Shown here piece by piece: positions 1 to 7,076 of a DNA stretch of 8,428 nt. The stretch lies in the NCBI GenBank assembly GCA_905479515.1, contig CAJQMX010000060.1, positions 1 to 8,428 on the forward strand. Direction: 5' to 3'. Made by a program: the position numbers and the translations under genes. The stretch comes from an uncultured Parasphingopyxis sp. GTDB lineage: Bacteria > Pseudomonadota > Alphaproteobacteria > Sphingomonadales > Sphingomonadaceae. The notes beneath the pieces are model-generated. The model was given only the letters and a program-made list of their open reading frames with translations, ran no database searches and was not told the origin of the DNA. Positions within the stretch are counted from its first letter, which is position 1, and each line of letters starts with the position of its first letter.

Positions 1-262
1 TGGTGACGACAAGGGTCGCATCTGCGGCTGAGCTGGCGGGGGTATAGCCATATTGGCTGAGTTCGGCGGCGACCAGATTGGCATAGGTGGCAAATTCCAG
101 CCCGCCGGATTTTTCGTCATCCGCCGGTTGGATGTAAAAGCTCTGGCCTTGCGGTGCGGGCATTTGCTGGAAACGGGCGACATCGGCCCGGAACGGGGTC
201 GTGCAGGCAGCCGCAGCGAGCAACGCCAACGGCGCGAAAAATGCGAGAAGTCTGCGTGACAT
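1..262 (-). CDS. DUF4136-like lipoprotein, N-terminal part (runs off the left edge)
   Basis: I read 87 codons from an ATG at 262-260 to the window edge; the C-terminus is missing. The protein starts with a short basic n-region (MSRR), a hydrophobic stretch rich in Leu and Ala, and a Cys at residue 20 preceded by Ala-Ala-Ala-Ala. This is a loose lipobox, so I expect lipidation and envelope anchoring. Further on, the pattern SFYIQPADD...GGLEFATYANLVAAEL..YGY resembles the DUF4136 family of small periplasmic lipoproteins, whose role is not established. The start is supported by GGAGG five bases upstream of the ATG. It lies 99 bp beyond trpS on the same strand and may have its own promoter in that gap. 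The lipoprotein call is firm; the DUF4136 assignment is from memory of the family pattern. Confidence 0.8.
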   Translation of the reverse strand, partial: MSRRLLAFFAPLALLAAAACTTPFRADVARFQQMPAPQGQSFYIQPADDEKSGGLEFATYANLVAAELSQYGYTPASSAADATLVVT

Positions 263-291
263 GATAGCCTCCAAAAGCAATTACAGCCTTA

Positions 292-319
292 GATATAAGG
301 GCTTATTACGCTATTCCAA
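292..319 (-). promoter_or_regulatory. Possible sigma70-type promoter of the lipoprotein gene
   Basis: On the minus strand TTGGAA (319-314) is followed after 16 bases by TATATC (297-292). Each hexamer matches four of six consensus positions. Transcription would begin around 285, leaving a short leader that contains the GGAGG ribosome site before the ATG at 262. The -10 region lies inside an imperfect hairpin (AGCCTTA-GATA-TAAGGGCT, plus strand about 282-304). The position is sensible, but the match is moderate and the gene could also be read through from trpS. Confidence 0.3.
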
Positions 320-320
320 C

Positions 321-354
321 ACGTCTGAACAGGATTTGAACGTCTGGTGAACAG
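321..354. repeat. Short spaced direct repeat ACGTCTG..GAACAG between trpS and the lipoprotein gene
   Basis: ACGTCTGAACAG (321-332) is repeated as ACGTCTGGTGAACAG (340-354). The ACGTCTG parts start exactly 19 bp apart, close to two helical turns, and the second copy carries a 3 bp insertion before AACAG. The pair sits directly after the trpS stop codon and just upstream of the possible lipoprotein promoter. That position would suit an activator or repressor, but it could also be chance. Confidence 0.4.
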
Positions 355-361
355 AGGCGGC

Positions 362-1360
362 TTACCGGCCGCTCAGCAATCCAAGCGCGCGATATGCATC
401 AGAAAGGACGGGAGCTGCCGCCGCGGAGGCTTTTTCTGCACCGGCGTCAAGGATGCTATCCAGCGTGGCACTGTCCCTTTTCAACGCATTGAACCGGTCA
501 GAAATAGGCCCGAGAACTGAAACTGTGAGATCGGCCAGCGCGGGCTTGAAATCGCCAAACCCTTTACCTGCATAGTCAGCAAGAACAGCCGATTGCTCAA
601 TCCCGGCCAAAGCTGCGTAAATGGCGACAAGGTTGCTTGCTTCCGGGCGGCCCGCCAGCTCTTCTAAGGTGTTGGGAAGGGGTTCCGCATCGGTTTTGGC
701 TTTGCGAATTTTCTTGGCGATCAAATCGGTATCATCCGACAGGTTGATCCGGCTCATATCCGACGGATCGGACTTCGACATTTTTTTCGTACCGTCCCGT
801 AGCGACATGATTCGCGCGGCCGATTCCCCAATATAGGGTTCGGGCAGGACGAAGGTTTCAGTGCCAGTATCATTGTTGAATTTTTCAGCGATATCGCGCG
901 CCAGTTCGAGATGCTGCTTCTGGTCGTCGCCGACGGGGACATGCGTCGCGCGATACAGAAGAACATCGGCAGCCTGTAGCACCGGATAAGCGAAGAGCGC
1001 AGCGGATGCGCCTTCACGATTCTTGCCGGACTTGTCCTTGAACTGCGTCATTCGGTTGAGCCATCCCATACGCGCGGTGCCGTTCAGCAACCAGGCGAGT
1101 TCAGGGTGGGCGGGCACGCGGGCTTGATTGAACAGCGTCGCGCGCGCTGGATCGACTCCCGATGCAATCAGTGCTGCGGCCATTTCCCGGGTCGCGCGGC
1201 TAAGGTCTTCGGCGGCGATAGGCATGGAGATCGCGTGAAGATCGGCGAGGAAGAACAGGCACTCGCTATCCTCCTGCATCTTTACCCAATTGACGATCGC
1301 GCCGAGATAATTGCCAAGGTGGAGATTGCCGGTGGGCTGAATGCCGGAAACGACGCGCAT
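362..1360 (-). CDS. trpS: Tryptophanyl-tRNA synthetase
   Basis: This 332-residue cytoplasmic class Ic aminoacyl-tRNA synthetase activates tryptophan with ATP and charges tRNA(Trp). The HIGH-type motif appears as [10 protein letters not shown] (residues 9-18) and the KMSKS loop as KMSKS at 193-197. The segment [11 protein letters not shown] (126-136) holds D132, the Asp that in the Bacillus stearothermophilus enzyme reads the indole nitrogen, and [10 protein letters not shown] (141-150) is the conserved core following it. Length matches bacterial TrpRS, so the gene appears complete. The ATG at 1360 shares its first base with the last base of the murJ stop codon (TGATG), and no strong ribosome site is present apart from a weak AAAGG inside the end of murJ. 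Translation is therefore probably coupled to murJ. No tryptophan-responsive leader is visible. Confidence 0.97.
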   Translation of the reverse strand: MRVVSGIQPTGNLHLGNYLGAIVNWVKMQEDSECLFFLADLHAISMPIAAEDLSRATREMAAALIASGVDPARATLFNQARVPAHPELAWLLNGTARMGWLNRMTQFKDKSGKNREGASAALFAYPVLQAADVLLYRATHVPVGDDQKQHLELARDIAEKFNNDTGTETFVLPEPYIGESAARIMSLRDGTKKMSKSDPSDMSRINLSDDTDLIAKKIRKAKTDAEPLPNTLEELAGRPEASNLVAIYAALAGIEQSAVLADYAGKGFGDFKPALADLTVSVLGPISDRFNALKRDSATLDSILDAGAEKASAAAAPVLSDAYRALGLLSGR

Positions 1361-2958
1361 CAGGAGGAGGCCTTTCTTCGGAGGAGCATTGCGATCTTGG
1401 AACGATCAATGGCGCCGGTAAGCGCTGCGGCGGAGAAATAGACGAGCATCCCGGCGCTGACCAGTGCTGCGATGGAAAGTACGCGCTCGATCACGCTGCC
1501 ACTGAACCAGGCACTGAGAAACGGGATCAGGTAATAAAGCAGGGCAGCCATTGCGCCGCTCGCGAGCAATTGGCCGACCAGACGCCTCAGCAAGCCAGAA
1601 TTGACCCGGTAATGACCTCGTTTCTGCAGGATCGTGTACAGGATGATCACGTTGAACCATGCCCCGATCGCGGTTGCCGAGGCGATGCCGACAATGCCCA
1701 GCCGGTCGATCATGACCATATTGAAGGTGATGAAGAAGAACAGCACGACCGCCGCCGCATAGACCGGCGTCTTGGTGTCCTTGCGGGAAAAGAAGGCCGG
1801 CGTGAGGACTTTGATCAACACATAGGCGGGAAGCCCGGCGACCAGAGCGGCCAGGACATTGCTGGTGATCCGCGCATCTTCCGCATCGAACGCGCCGCCC
1901 TGGAAAAAGGCGCTGACAAAAGCCGGGGCGCAGATCATCAGGGCCGCCGCCGCCGGAAGCGTCAGCAGCATGGCCAGCTCGATGGCGTTGGACTGGACCC
2001 GGTCCGCCTGCTCCTTGTCGTCCGCGCCGATATGGCGGGACAGGGCAGGGAGGATCGCCGTTCCCAGCGCAATCCCGATCACACCGAGCGGCAACTGGTT
2101 GAGCCGGTCGGCAAAGTTGAGATGGCTGACAGACCCGCTGGGGAGCTGGGTCGCGAAGAAGAGCTGGACGAGCTGGCTGATCTGATAAACGCCCGCGCCA
2201 AAGGTTGCGGGCAGGATGATGATGCCGAGCTCCCGCACATCCTTGGTGAAACGCGGGCGATGAAAGCGCAGTTTGAAGCCGCTCCGTTTCGTCCAGAACC
2301 AGAGCCACAGCAATTGGGCTACGCCGCCCAGCGCCACGCCACCTGCCAGAAAATAGGCGACAATGATTGTCTCGCCTTCCGGGCTGCCGATGGACGCTGC
2401 CAGCCCCGGCGCCATTTGATCGCCGGCCACCAGAGCCGCGATAAGCACAAGGTTGAGCAGGATCGGGAAGCTTGCGCCAGCCGCAAAGCGCGAAAGTGAA
2501 TTCAGGATTGCCGCCAGGAGCGCGACCATGCTGATCAGGAAGAGATAGGGAAAAGTGATCCGCGCGAGCGCAACGGTCAGTTCAAACTTGCCCGGAACCT
2601 CCTGAAAGCCGCTTGCCATCAGCCAAATGATGGCAGGCATCGCGATTTCGAACAGCGCAACAAACAGGATGAGCACCGGCACGAACACCGAAACGACTTC
2701 GCTGGAGAAGCGCTCGGCGGCGGCCATGTCGCCGTCCTTGTTCAGCTTGCGGCTGAACAGGGGAACAAAGGCTGCGGCAAAGGCGCCTTCCGCGAATAGC
2801 CGGCGAAAGATATTGGGCAGTTGGAAGGCAACGAAAAAGCTGTCGGCCGCCATGCCCGGCCCGAGAATGCGCGCGAGAAGCATATCACGCGCGAACCCGG
2901 CGATGCGGCTGACCATGGTCAATCCGCCTATCGTTCCGGTTGCCCGGTAGAGGTTCAT
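1360..2958 (-). CDS. murJ: Lipid II flippase MurJ
   Basis: This 532-residue polytopic inner-membrane protein of the MOP superfamily moves undecaprenyl-linked lipid II from the cytoplasmic to the periplasmic face for peptidoglycan synthesis. The N-terminus is highly typical: residues R18, R24, D39, R52 and R53 fall at the same numbers as the charged residues known to be needed in E. coli MurJ, and the [10 protein letters not shown] block is at 51-60. R285 in the ADRL segment corresponds to E. coli R270. Hydrophobic segments run through the whole protein, in keeping with about 14 membrane helices. The start follows secB by 42 bp. The only ribosome-site-like sequence (AGGAA) is about 14 bases upstream, so initiation may be weak, but the numbering match supports this ATG. 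The stop overlaps the trpS start by one base. Confidence 0.97.
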   Translation of the reverse strand: MNLYRATGTIGGLTMVSRIAGFARDMLLARILGPGMAADSFFVAFQLPNIFRRLFAEGAFAAAFVPLFSRKLNKDGDMAAAERFSSEVVSVFVPVLILFVALFEIAMPAIIWLMASGFQEVPGKFELTVALARITFPYLFLISMVALLAAILNSLSRFAAGASFPILLNLVLIAALVAGDQMAPGLAASIGSPEGETIIVAYFLAGGVALGGVAQLLWLWFWTKRSGFKLRFHRPRFTKDVRELGIIILPATFGAGVYQISQLVQLFFATQLPSGSVSHLNFADRLNQLPLGVIGIALGTAILPALSRHIGADDKEQADRVQSNAIELAMLLTLPAAAALMICAPAFVSAFFQGGAFDAEDARITSNVLAALVAGLPAYVLIKVLTPAFFSRKDTKTPVYAAAVVLFFFITFNMVMIDRLGIVGIASATAIGAWFNVIILYTILQKRGHYRVNSGLLRRLVGQLLASGAMAALLYYLIPFLSAWFSGSVIERVLSIAALVSAGMLVYFSAAALTGAIDRSKIAMLLRRKASS

Positions 2959-3000
2959 GGCGTCCGGCCGGTTCCTGCCACTGACCCCTTCACCGCGGGT

Positions 3001-3519
3001 CTAGGCCTGACCGATTTGGGAATCGATATCGACATTTTCGGGGCCGCCCTGTGCCATCTGGGCTTTCTGTTGCATGTAGAGCGCGCCGAAATCGATTGGC
3101 TCTAGCATCAGCGGCGGGAAGTTTCCGTCGCGTACCGCGTCGGCAAGAATGCGGCGGGCAAAGGGGAAGAGCAGGCGCGGCGCTTCAACGAGAAGAAAGG
3201 CTTCGCGCTGTTCGTCCGGAACATTGGTAAGCGCGAAAAGGCCGGCATAGGTAAGCTCGACCTGAAAGGCCGTGCCCTGTTCAAGCTTTGCGCTGACATC
3301 CATTTTCAGGAGGACTTCCCAGACGCCTTCGCCAGCGGCATCGCTGCCGATGTTGAACTGAACGTCAATCTTCGGGGTTTCATTGGCCTGATAGACACCC
3401 GGCGAATTCGGATTTTCGAACGACAGATCTTTTACATATTGTGCAAGTATGTTCGCGCGGGGCGCTTCGCCTGCTGCGGATTGATCGGGAGCGGCACCCT
3501 GTTCGTCTGCCATAGTCAT
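3001..3519 (-). CDS. secB: Protein-export chaperone SecB
   Basis: SecB is a cytosolic tetrameric chaperone that binds unfolded preproteins and delivers them to SecA at the SecYEG translocon. Here it has 172 residues, somewhat longer than the roughly 155 of E. coli because of an acidic, Ala-rich N-terminal tail (1-25) and a polar C-terminal tail (145-172). Family blocks are QYVKDLSFENPNSP (27-40), LTYAGLFAL (89-97), EAPRLLFPFARRI (112-124) and FPPLMLEPIDF (134-144). Two in-frame ATG codons lie at 3519 and 3513. AGAGG is three bases from the first and nine from the second, so the protein may in fact begin MADEQ at 3513. It is the first gene of a probable secB-murJ-trpS unit. Confidence 0.96.
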   Translation of the reverse strand: MTMADEQGAAPDQSAAGEAPRANILAQYVKDLSFENPNSPGVYQANETPKIDVQFNIGSDAAGEGVWEVLLKMDVSAKLEQGTAFQVELTYAGLFALTNVPDEQREAFLLVEAPRLLFPFARRILADAVRDGNFPPLMLEPIDFGALYMQQKAQMAQGGPENVDIDSQIGQA

Positions 3520-3653
3520 AAACCTCTATTGCCAGTTAGGAAGAATGAGCGCCAAATTGCGCCGTTTCGGGATGCCCGCTAGCAGCAGCGCGCGAACAGG
3601 GCAATGGTTGGTTCCGGCTTGTCAGGGGAAAGCCATGGTTGCACTGTGGCGCT
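3520..3653. other. Divergent intergenic region between secB and the serine hydrolase gene
   Basis: These 134 bp must hold the control elements for secB (leftward) and probably for the hydrolase (rightward). I see no convincing paired -35/-10 hexamers in either direction. A direct repeat GCGCC-AAATT-GCGCC (3549-3563) has a 10 bp period. AGGGGA at 3624-3629 is the only good ribosome-site-like sequence for the rightward gene. Confidence 0.5.
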
Positions 3654-5069
3654 ATGCACCATCGTATATTCTTCCTCCCTGTCTTCGCCATTCTCACAGT
3701 CGCCAGCGCTGCGCAGGCACAGGAAAGCCCGCCGTCGCCAAATGATCGCGCGCTTGCTGCCGGTTACAAGGCCGCCTTTGTCTGCAGCGGGGTATTCAAT
3801 GCCGGGCAGACAGAAGCGGAAGTGGCGGCGGATGACCTGACCCGCATATATCCGGGGTACCGCCCGCTTATCGGTGAATTGCCGGTTGAGATTGATCGCG
3901 AACGCCGCAGGGTATCAGTGCATTTCGCGGATTCGATGCCGCCGCGTGTGGCGCAGTGGAGACCGCATCTGGGCTGCGCGCAATTGCCGACCGGGGCTGA
4001 TCCTGACGGTGCTATCGATCTGCCTGAGCTCGCTGCGGAAATCGAAGCGCCGAATCTTGCGCAAACAGACGCGCTTGCCTGGCCACGCGGAGACGCTGAC
4101 GCAACACGGCCGCTGGCTGACCGGGCGGCTCTCGATACCGTCATCACCACTGCGCTGGATCGCACAACCTATGGCGAAGGCACGGAAACGACTGCCGTGC
4201 TGGTTATCCAGGACGGGCATATTGTCGGCGAACGCTATCGCAGCGGATATGATCTGCACCGGCCCCAGCGCACATGGTCGGTTGCCAAGAGCATTGGCGC
4301 GTCCGTGCTTGGCGCGGCTGTTGAGCAAGGCTTGGTCGACATCAATGGGCCGGCACCGGTTCCCGCCTGGCAGGTTCCCGGTGATCCGCGTGCGGCGATC
4401 AGCTGGCACAACCTGCTCCACATGGGCAGCGGCCTATGGAGCCCGTTTGCCGGAAACCGGACCGATGCGATCTATTTCGGCGGGGAGGCGGTTACCGATT
4501 CGATTCCCGGCCTTCCGCTTGAAACGGCCCCGGGGACACGGTGGCGCTACGCCAATAATGACACATTGATTGCGATGCGGGCGCTGCGCTCGGTGCTTGG
4601 CGATGGAGACCGTGCGCTTTCCTTCCCGTTTACGGATATGCTCTGGCGCATCGGCATGACGCGGACGACGCCCGAAACCGACTGGCAGGGCAATTTCATT
4701 TTTTCCAGCCAGGTCTGGACGACGCCGCGCGATCTTGGGCGGCTTGGCATGCTCTATCTGAATGACGGGGTGTGGCAGGGCGAACGGATCTTGCCGCAAG
4801 GCTGGTCTGCCTTTGTTGCCACGCCCGCGCCAGCACAGCCAACGGGACGCGGCGGCATAGGCTATGGCGCGCAATTCTGGCTGTTCGGCCCCGAACAGGG
4901 CCTGCCTGAAGGAAGCTATGCGGCGATGGGCAATCGCGGCCAATATGTGATGATCGTGCCGGAACGCGATATCGTGATCGTGCGGCGCGGATTTGATGCC
5001 GTTGGCGATGGTGAGGGGTTCGATATTGCCCGGTTCAGTCATGACGTTCTGGCAGCTATCGGGGAATAA
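3654..5069 (+). CDS. Secreted serine hydrolase, beta-lactamase / 6-aminohexanoate-dimer hydrolase fold
   Basis: From the ATG at 3654 the protein has 471 residues. It begins with a signal peptide (MHHR, hydrophobic core, probable cleavage after AQA at about residue 22), so it acts in the periplasm or outside the cell. The penicillin-recognising fold is shown by S209-V-A-K212 (nucleophile and Lys of the SxxK motif), Y299-A-N301 (YxN motif) and GNRGQ at 426-430, where NylB-type enzymes have their third active-site block. Residues about 30-130 form an N-terminal region outside the catalytic fold that I do not recognise. The substrate cannot be read from sequence: amide, ester or D-amino-acid peptide hydrolysis are all possible, and true beta-lactamase activity is unlikely since no KTG motif is seen. 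The start is uncertain: a TTG at 3639, nine bases from AGGGGA, would add five residues. It has no close operon partner. Confidence 0.88.
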   Translation: MHHRIFFLPVFAILTVASAAQAQESPPSPNDRALAAGYKAAFVCSGVFNAGQTEAEVAADDLTRIYPGYRPLIGELPVEIDRERRRVSVHFADSMPPRVAQWRPHLGCAQLPTGADPDGAIDLPELAAEIEAPNLAQTDALAWPRGDADATRPLADRAALDTVITTALDRTTYGEGTETTAVLVIQDGHIVGERYRSGYDLHRPQRTWSVAKSIGASVLGAAVEQGLVDINGPAPVPAWQVPGDPRAAISWHNLLHMGSGLWSPFAGNRTDAIYFGGEAVTDSIPGLPLETAPGTRWRYANNDTLIAMRALRSVLGDGDRALSFPFTDMLWRIGMTRTTPETDWQGNFIFSSQVWTTPRDLGRLGMLYLNDGVWQGERILPQGWSAFVATPAPAQPTGRGGIGYGAQFWLFGPEQGLPEGSYAAMGNRGQYVMIVPERDIVIVRRGFDAVGDGEGFDIARFSHDVLAAIGE

Positions 5070-5172
5070 GACCCTGTCATCGGGGTTGGGTGTTGGGGCG
5101 CCGTAATTTCCCTATTTGAATCAAACCCCGCTAACGCCTATGTAGGATATACAGTTTTTCAGCGGAGGCCTT
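5070..5172. other. Intergenic region before the tim44-mltA-smr-zip unit
   Basis: This 103 bp gap separates the serine hydrolase from the four-gene unit. It holds an inverted repeat CGGGGTT (5081-5087) / AACCCCG (5124-5130) with a 36-base loop, an odd palindrome TTTGA-A-TCAAA (5115-5125) and a G-rich run (5082-5098). There is no compact GC hairpin followed by a T-tract, so I cannot name a factor-independent terminator for the hydrolase gene. Confidence 0.5.
5116..5144 (+). promoter_or_regulatory. Possible promoter of the tim44-mltA-smr-zip unit
   Basis: TTGAAT (5116-5121) and TATGTA (5139-5144) are separated by exactly 17 bases, matching four and three consensus positions. A TATACA at 5148-5153 is a better -10 hexamer but is too far from this -35. 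The -35 lies inside the palindrome TTTGAATCAAA, so a repressor bound there would block it. The gap itself makes a promoter here likely; the exact hexamers are a weak call. Confidence 0.3.
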
Positions 5173-5829
5173 GTGGTCGAGATAATCCTTTTGGCGATGG
5201 TCGCCGTGTTTGTTGGCTTGCGCCTGTTCAGCGTGCTTGGACAGCGCTCGGGTCATGAACAGGAACCGCGCGCACCGCGCCCTGTCGAATCCCGGCCGAA
5301 ATTGGTCGCCGTACCGCAAGCCGTGACGGAGAAAGCTCCGTCTATTGAAGACGAGATGGATGGTCTGATTGCGCCTGCCGCCGCTGCCGGTCTCAAGAAA
5401 ATCGCCTCCGCCGACTCGTCGTTCGAGATCAATGAATTCCTGAACGGCGCGCAATCGGCCTATGGCATGATCCTGGAAGCCTTTTGGAAAGGCGACAGGG
5501 ACGATCTTGCGCATCTGGTTGACGACGAAGTGCGCGAATCCTTCGTCGCGGCTATCGAGGCCCGCGAGAAAGAGGGCCATGTGCTCGACAACCGGTTGGT
5601 GTTGATTGAGCGCACACAGATCGAGAATGCGGAATTCCGGTCTGGCACGGCGCGTATCACGCTCCGCTTCGATGCCGATATCGCAGCTGTAACGCATGAC
5701 AAGGATGGCAACCTGATTGCAGGGTCGCTGTCTGATGCCGTGCAGACCCACGATGTGTGGACGTTCGCGCGCAATGTTCGCGATGCCGATCCCAACTGGC
5801 TGCTGGTTGAGACAGACGAGGCATCATGA
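5173..5829 (+). CDS. Tim44/TimA-family protein with N-terminal membrane anchor
   Basis: This 218-residue protein begins with one hydrophobic helix (about residues 3-20) followed by a polar linker rich in Pro, Arg and Glu (25-60). The C-terminal two thirds (about 75-215) match the Tim44-like domain found in mitochondrial import motor subunit Tim44 and ribosomal protein mL45: INEFLNGAQSAYGMILEAFW, then DDEVRESFVAAI, then beta strands ending in DVWTFARNV and NWLLVET. In alphaproteobacteria such proteins are called TimA and are membrane associated; their role is not settled. The start is a GTG with GGAGG (5164-5168) four bases upstream. The stop overlaps the mltA start as ATGA, so the two are probably translationally coupled. 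Confidence in the family is high and in any function low. Confidence 0.9.
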   Translation: MVEIILLAMVAVFVGLRLFSVLGQRSGHEQEPRAPRPVESRPKLVAVPQAVTEKAPSIEDEMDGLIAPAAAAGLKKIASADSSFEINEFLNGAQSAYGMILEAFWKGDRDDLAHLVDDEVRESFVAAIEAREKEGHVLDNRLVLIERTQIENAEFRSGTARITLRFDADIAAVTHDKDGNLIAGSLSDAVQTHDVWTFARNVRDADPNWLLVETDEAS

Positions 5830-7076
5830 TGATCGGTCGGGGCGCGGTAGCGCTCCTGCTCGCTCTTTCCGTAACAGCCTGTGCGGGATTTATCCCGGCT
5901 TCACCGGAACGCGCATCGAACGCTTCGCTGCCAGAGGAAACTGCGCTGCCTCCCGCACCGCGGCAGGATTATGAATATGACAGGAACCCGAACAGGAACC
6001 TGCAGGAACCGGTAGCGAGCGGTGAAAATGCCCGCGGATCGGGTGTGCGCTCCGGCCCGGACATTGGATCGCTGAACATTCCTGCATCGGCGGCTTCCCG
6101 AGCCATGCATGCCTTTCACATCAGCTGCCCGTCAGTCATCAACCGCGAAGACCGGAGCGGATTGACTGCCCCTCATGATTGGGTCGAGCCGTGCCGCTCC
6201 GTGGCGAGCTGGAACAGTGACAATGCCCGCGCATTTTTCACCACGCATTTCTCCGCCGTGGAAGTGGGCGACGGACAGGCCTTTGCGACCGGCTATTACG
6301 AGCCCGAAATTGCAGCTTCCAGAGAAAGGCGCGGAGCCTATCAATATCCGATCTACGCGGTGCCGGATGATCTCCAGACGACGCCGGCGGTGCGCAACGC
6401 CACCGGAGCGCTGCCCGTCTTCCGGATGGTTGACGGCGAGCAGCGCCCCTATTTTGATCGTGCGGAGATTGAAAATGGAGCGCTGGAAGGGCGGGGACTG
6501 GAGATTGCCTGGGCCAGCGATCCGGTCGCTCTCTTCTTCTTCCATGTCCAGGGCGGCGGCCTTTTGCGCATGCCTGACGGATCGATGATGCGGCTCGCTT
6601 ATGCCCAGAATAACGGCTTCACCTATACCAGTATTGGTGGCCTGATGCGGGAACGCGGATTGCTCGAGCCTGGGCAAACGACGTCGCAGGGCATTCAGCA
6701 ATGGTTGCGCGAAAACCCCGAAGAAGCCCGTGGGATCATGCAGGAAAACCAGCGCTATATTTTCTACGCTGTGGTTGAACGCCCGGCCGCCACCGGCTCG
6801 CTGGGCCGCTATGTTACGGCGCGCGCCACGGTTGCGGCTGACCCCGCTTATGTTCCGCTTGGTGCGCCCATCTATCTCGACGTCGCCCATGATATCGCTG
6901 ATGGCCTGTGGGTTGCGCAGGATACCGGCGGCGCGATTCAGGGTGCCAACCGGTTCGATACATTCTGGGGTGCGGGCGAAGAGGCGCACCGGATCGCAGG
7001 CGGCATGGCAAGCCGGGGCCAGGCCTATATTCTGATTCCCAATGCCGCCGCCGCGCGGCTTCGCGCTGATCGGTGA
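5826..7076 (+). CDS. mltA: Membrane-bound lytic murein transglycosylase A
   Basis: MltA cleaves the MurNAc-GlcNAc bond in peptidoglycan and leaves a 1,6-anhydromuramyl end. The 416-residue product starts with a lipoprotein signal, lipobox V16-T17-A18-C19, predicting an outer-membrane lipid anchor. A low-complexity linker (about 25-75) rich in Pro, Arg, Asn and Glu leads to the MltA domain, with GYYEPE at 156-161, HVQGGG at 240-245 and PDGS following. The C-terminal 3D domain holds D366-TGG and D378 in the segment NRFD; by alignment from memory D378 corresponds to catalytic D308 of E. coli, so the enzyme looks active. An ATG at 5829 is an alternative start one codon later. The gene overlaps the Tim44-like gene by four bases (ATGA) and the smr gene by four (GTGA). 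Confidence 0.95.
   Translation: MMIGRGAVALLLALSVTACAGFIPASPERASNASLPEETALPPAPRQDYEYDRNPNRNLQEPVASGENARGSGVRSGPDIGSLNIPASAASRAMHAFHISCPSVINREDRSGLTAPHDWVEPCRSVASWNSDNARAFFTTHFSAVEVGDGQAFATGYYEPEIAASRERRGAYQYPIYAVPDDLQTTPAVRNATGALPVFRMVDGEQRPYFDRAEIENGALEGRGLEIAWASDPVALFFFHVQGGGLLRMPDGSMMRLAYAQNNGFTYTSIGGLMRERGLLEPGQTTSQGIQQWLRENPEEARGIMQENQRYIFYAVVERPAATGSLGRYVTARATVAADPAYVPLGAPIYLDVAHDIADGLWVAQDTGGAIQGANRFDTFWGAGEEAHRIAGGMASRGQAYILIPNAAAARLRADR
5981..6010 (+). repeat. Three copies of CAGGAACC in the mltA linker region
   Basis: The octamer CAGGAACC occurs at 5981-5988, 5993-6000 and 6003-6010, with periods of 12 and 10 bases. The first two copies share a reading frame and the third does not, so the repeat is a DNA pattern and not a clean peptide repeat. 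It encodes part of the flexible segment between the lipid anchor and the MltA domain, where length changes would be tolerated. Confidence 0.6.

Noticed and set aside
282..304. Imperfect hairpin AGCCTTA-GATA-TAAGGGCT as a trpS terminator
   Set aside because: The stem is short, AT-rich and bulged, lacks a T-tract on the minus strand, and coincides with the likely lipoprotein promoter.
1406..2308. Minus-strand open frame (300 codons) inside murJ in another frame
   Set aside because: Its Arg-, Gln- and Pro-rich product is a shifted-frame reading of murJ, and murJ itself is intact with no sign of a frameshift.
1570..2499. Long plus-strand open frame (309 codons) opposite murJ
   Set aside because: Its product is dominated by Asp, Arg, Gln and Gly with no fold-like pattern, and it is antisense to a clear murJ.
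3545..3745. Short plus-strand frame (66 codons) overlapping the start of the serine hydrolase
   Set aside because: It has no recognisable domain and runs into the signal peptide region in another frame; only its internal ATG at 3635 is mentioned, as a start-site question.
5061..5098. Possible G-quadruplex just after the serine hydrolase stop codon
   Set aside because: There are four G-runs, but the first loop is 17 bases, longer than usual for a stable quadruplex.
5081..5130. CGGGGTT/AACCCCG as a factor-independent terminator
   Set aside because: The stem is only 7 bp with a 36-base loop and no following T-tract.
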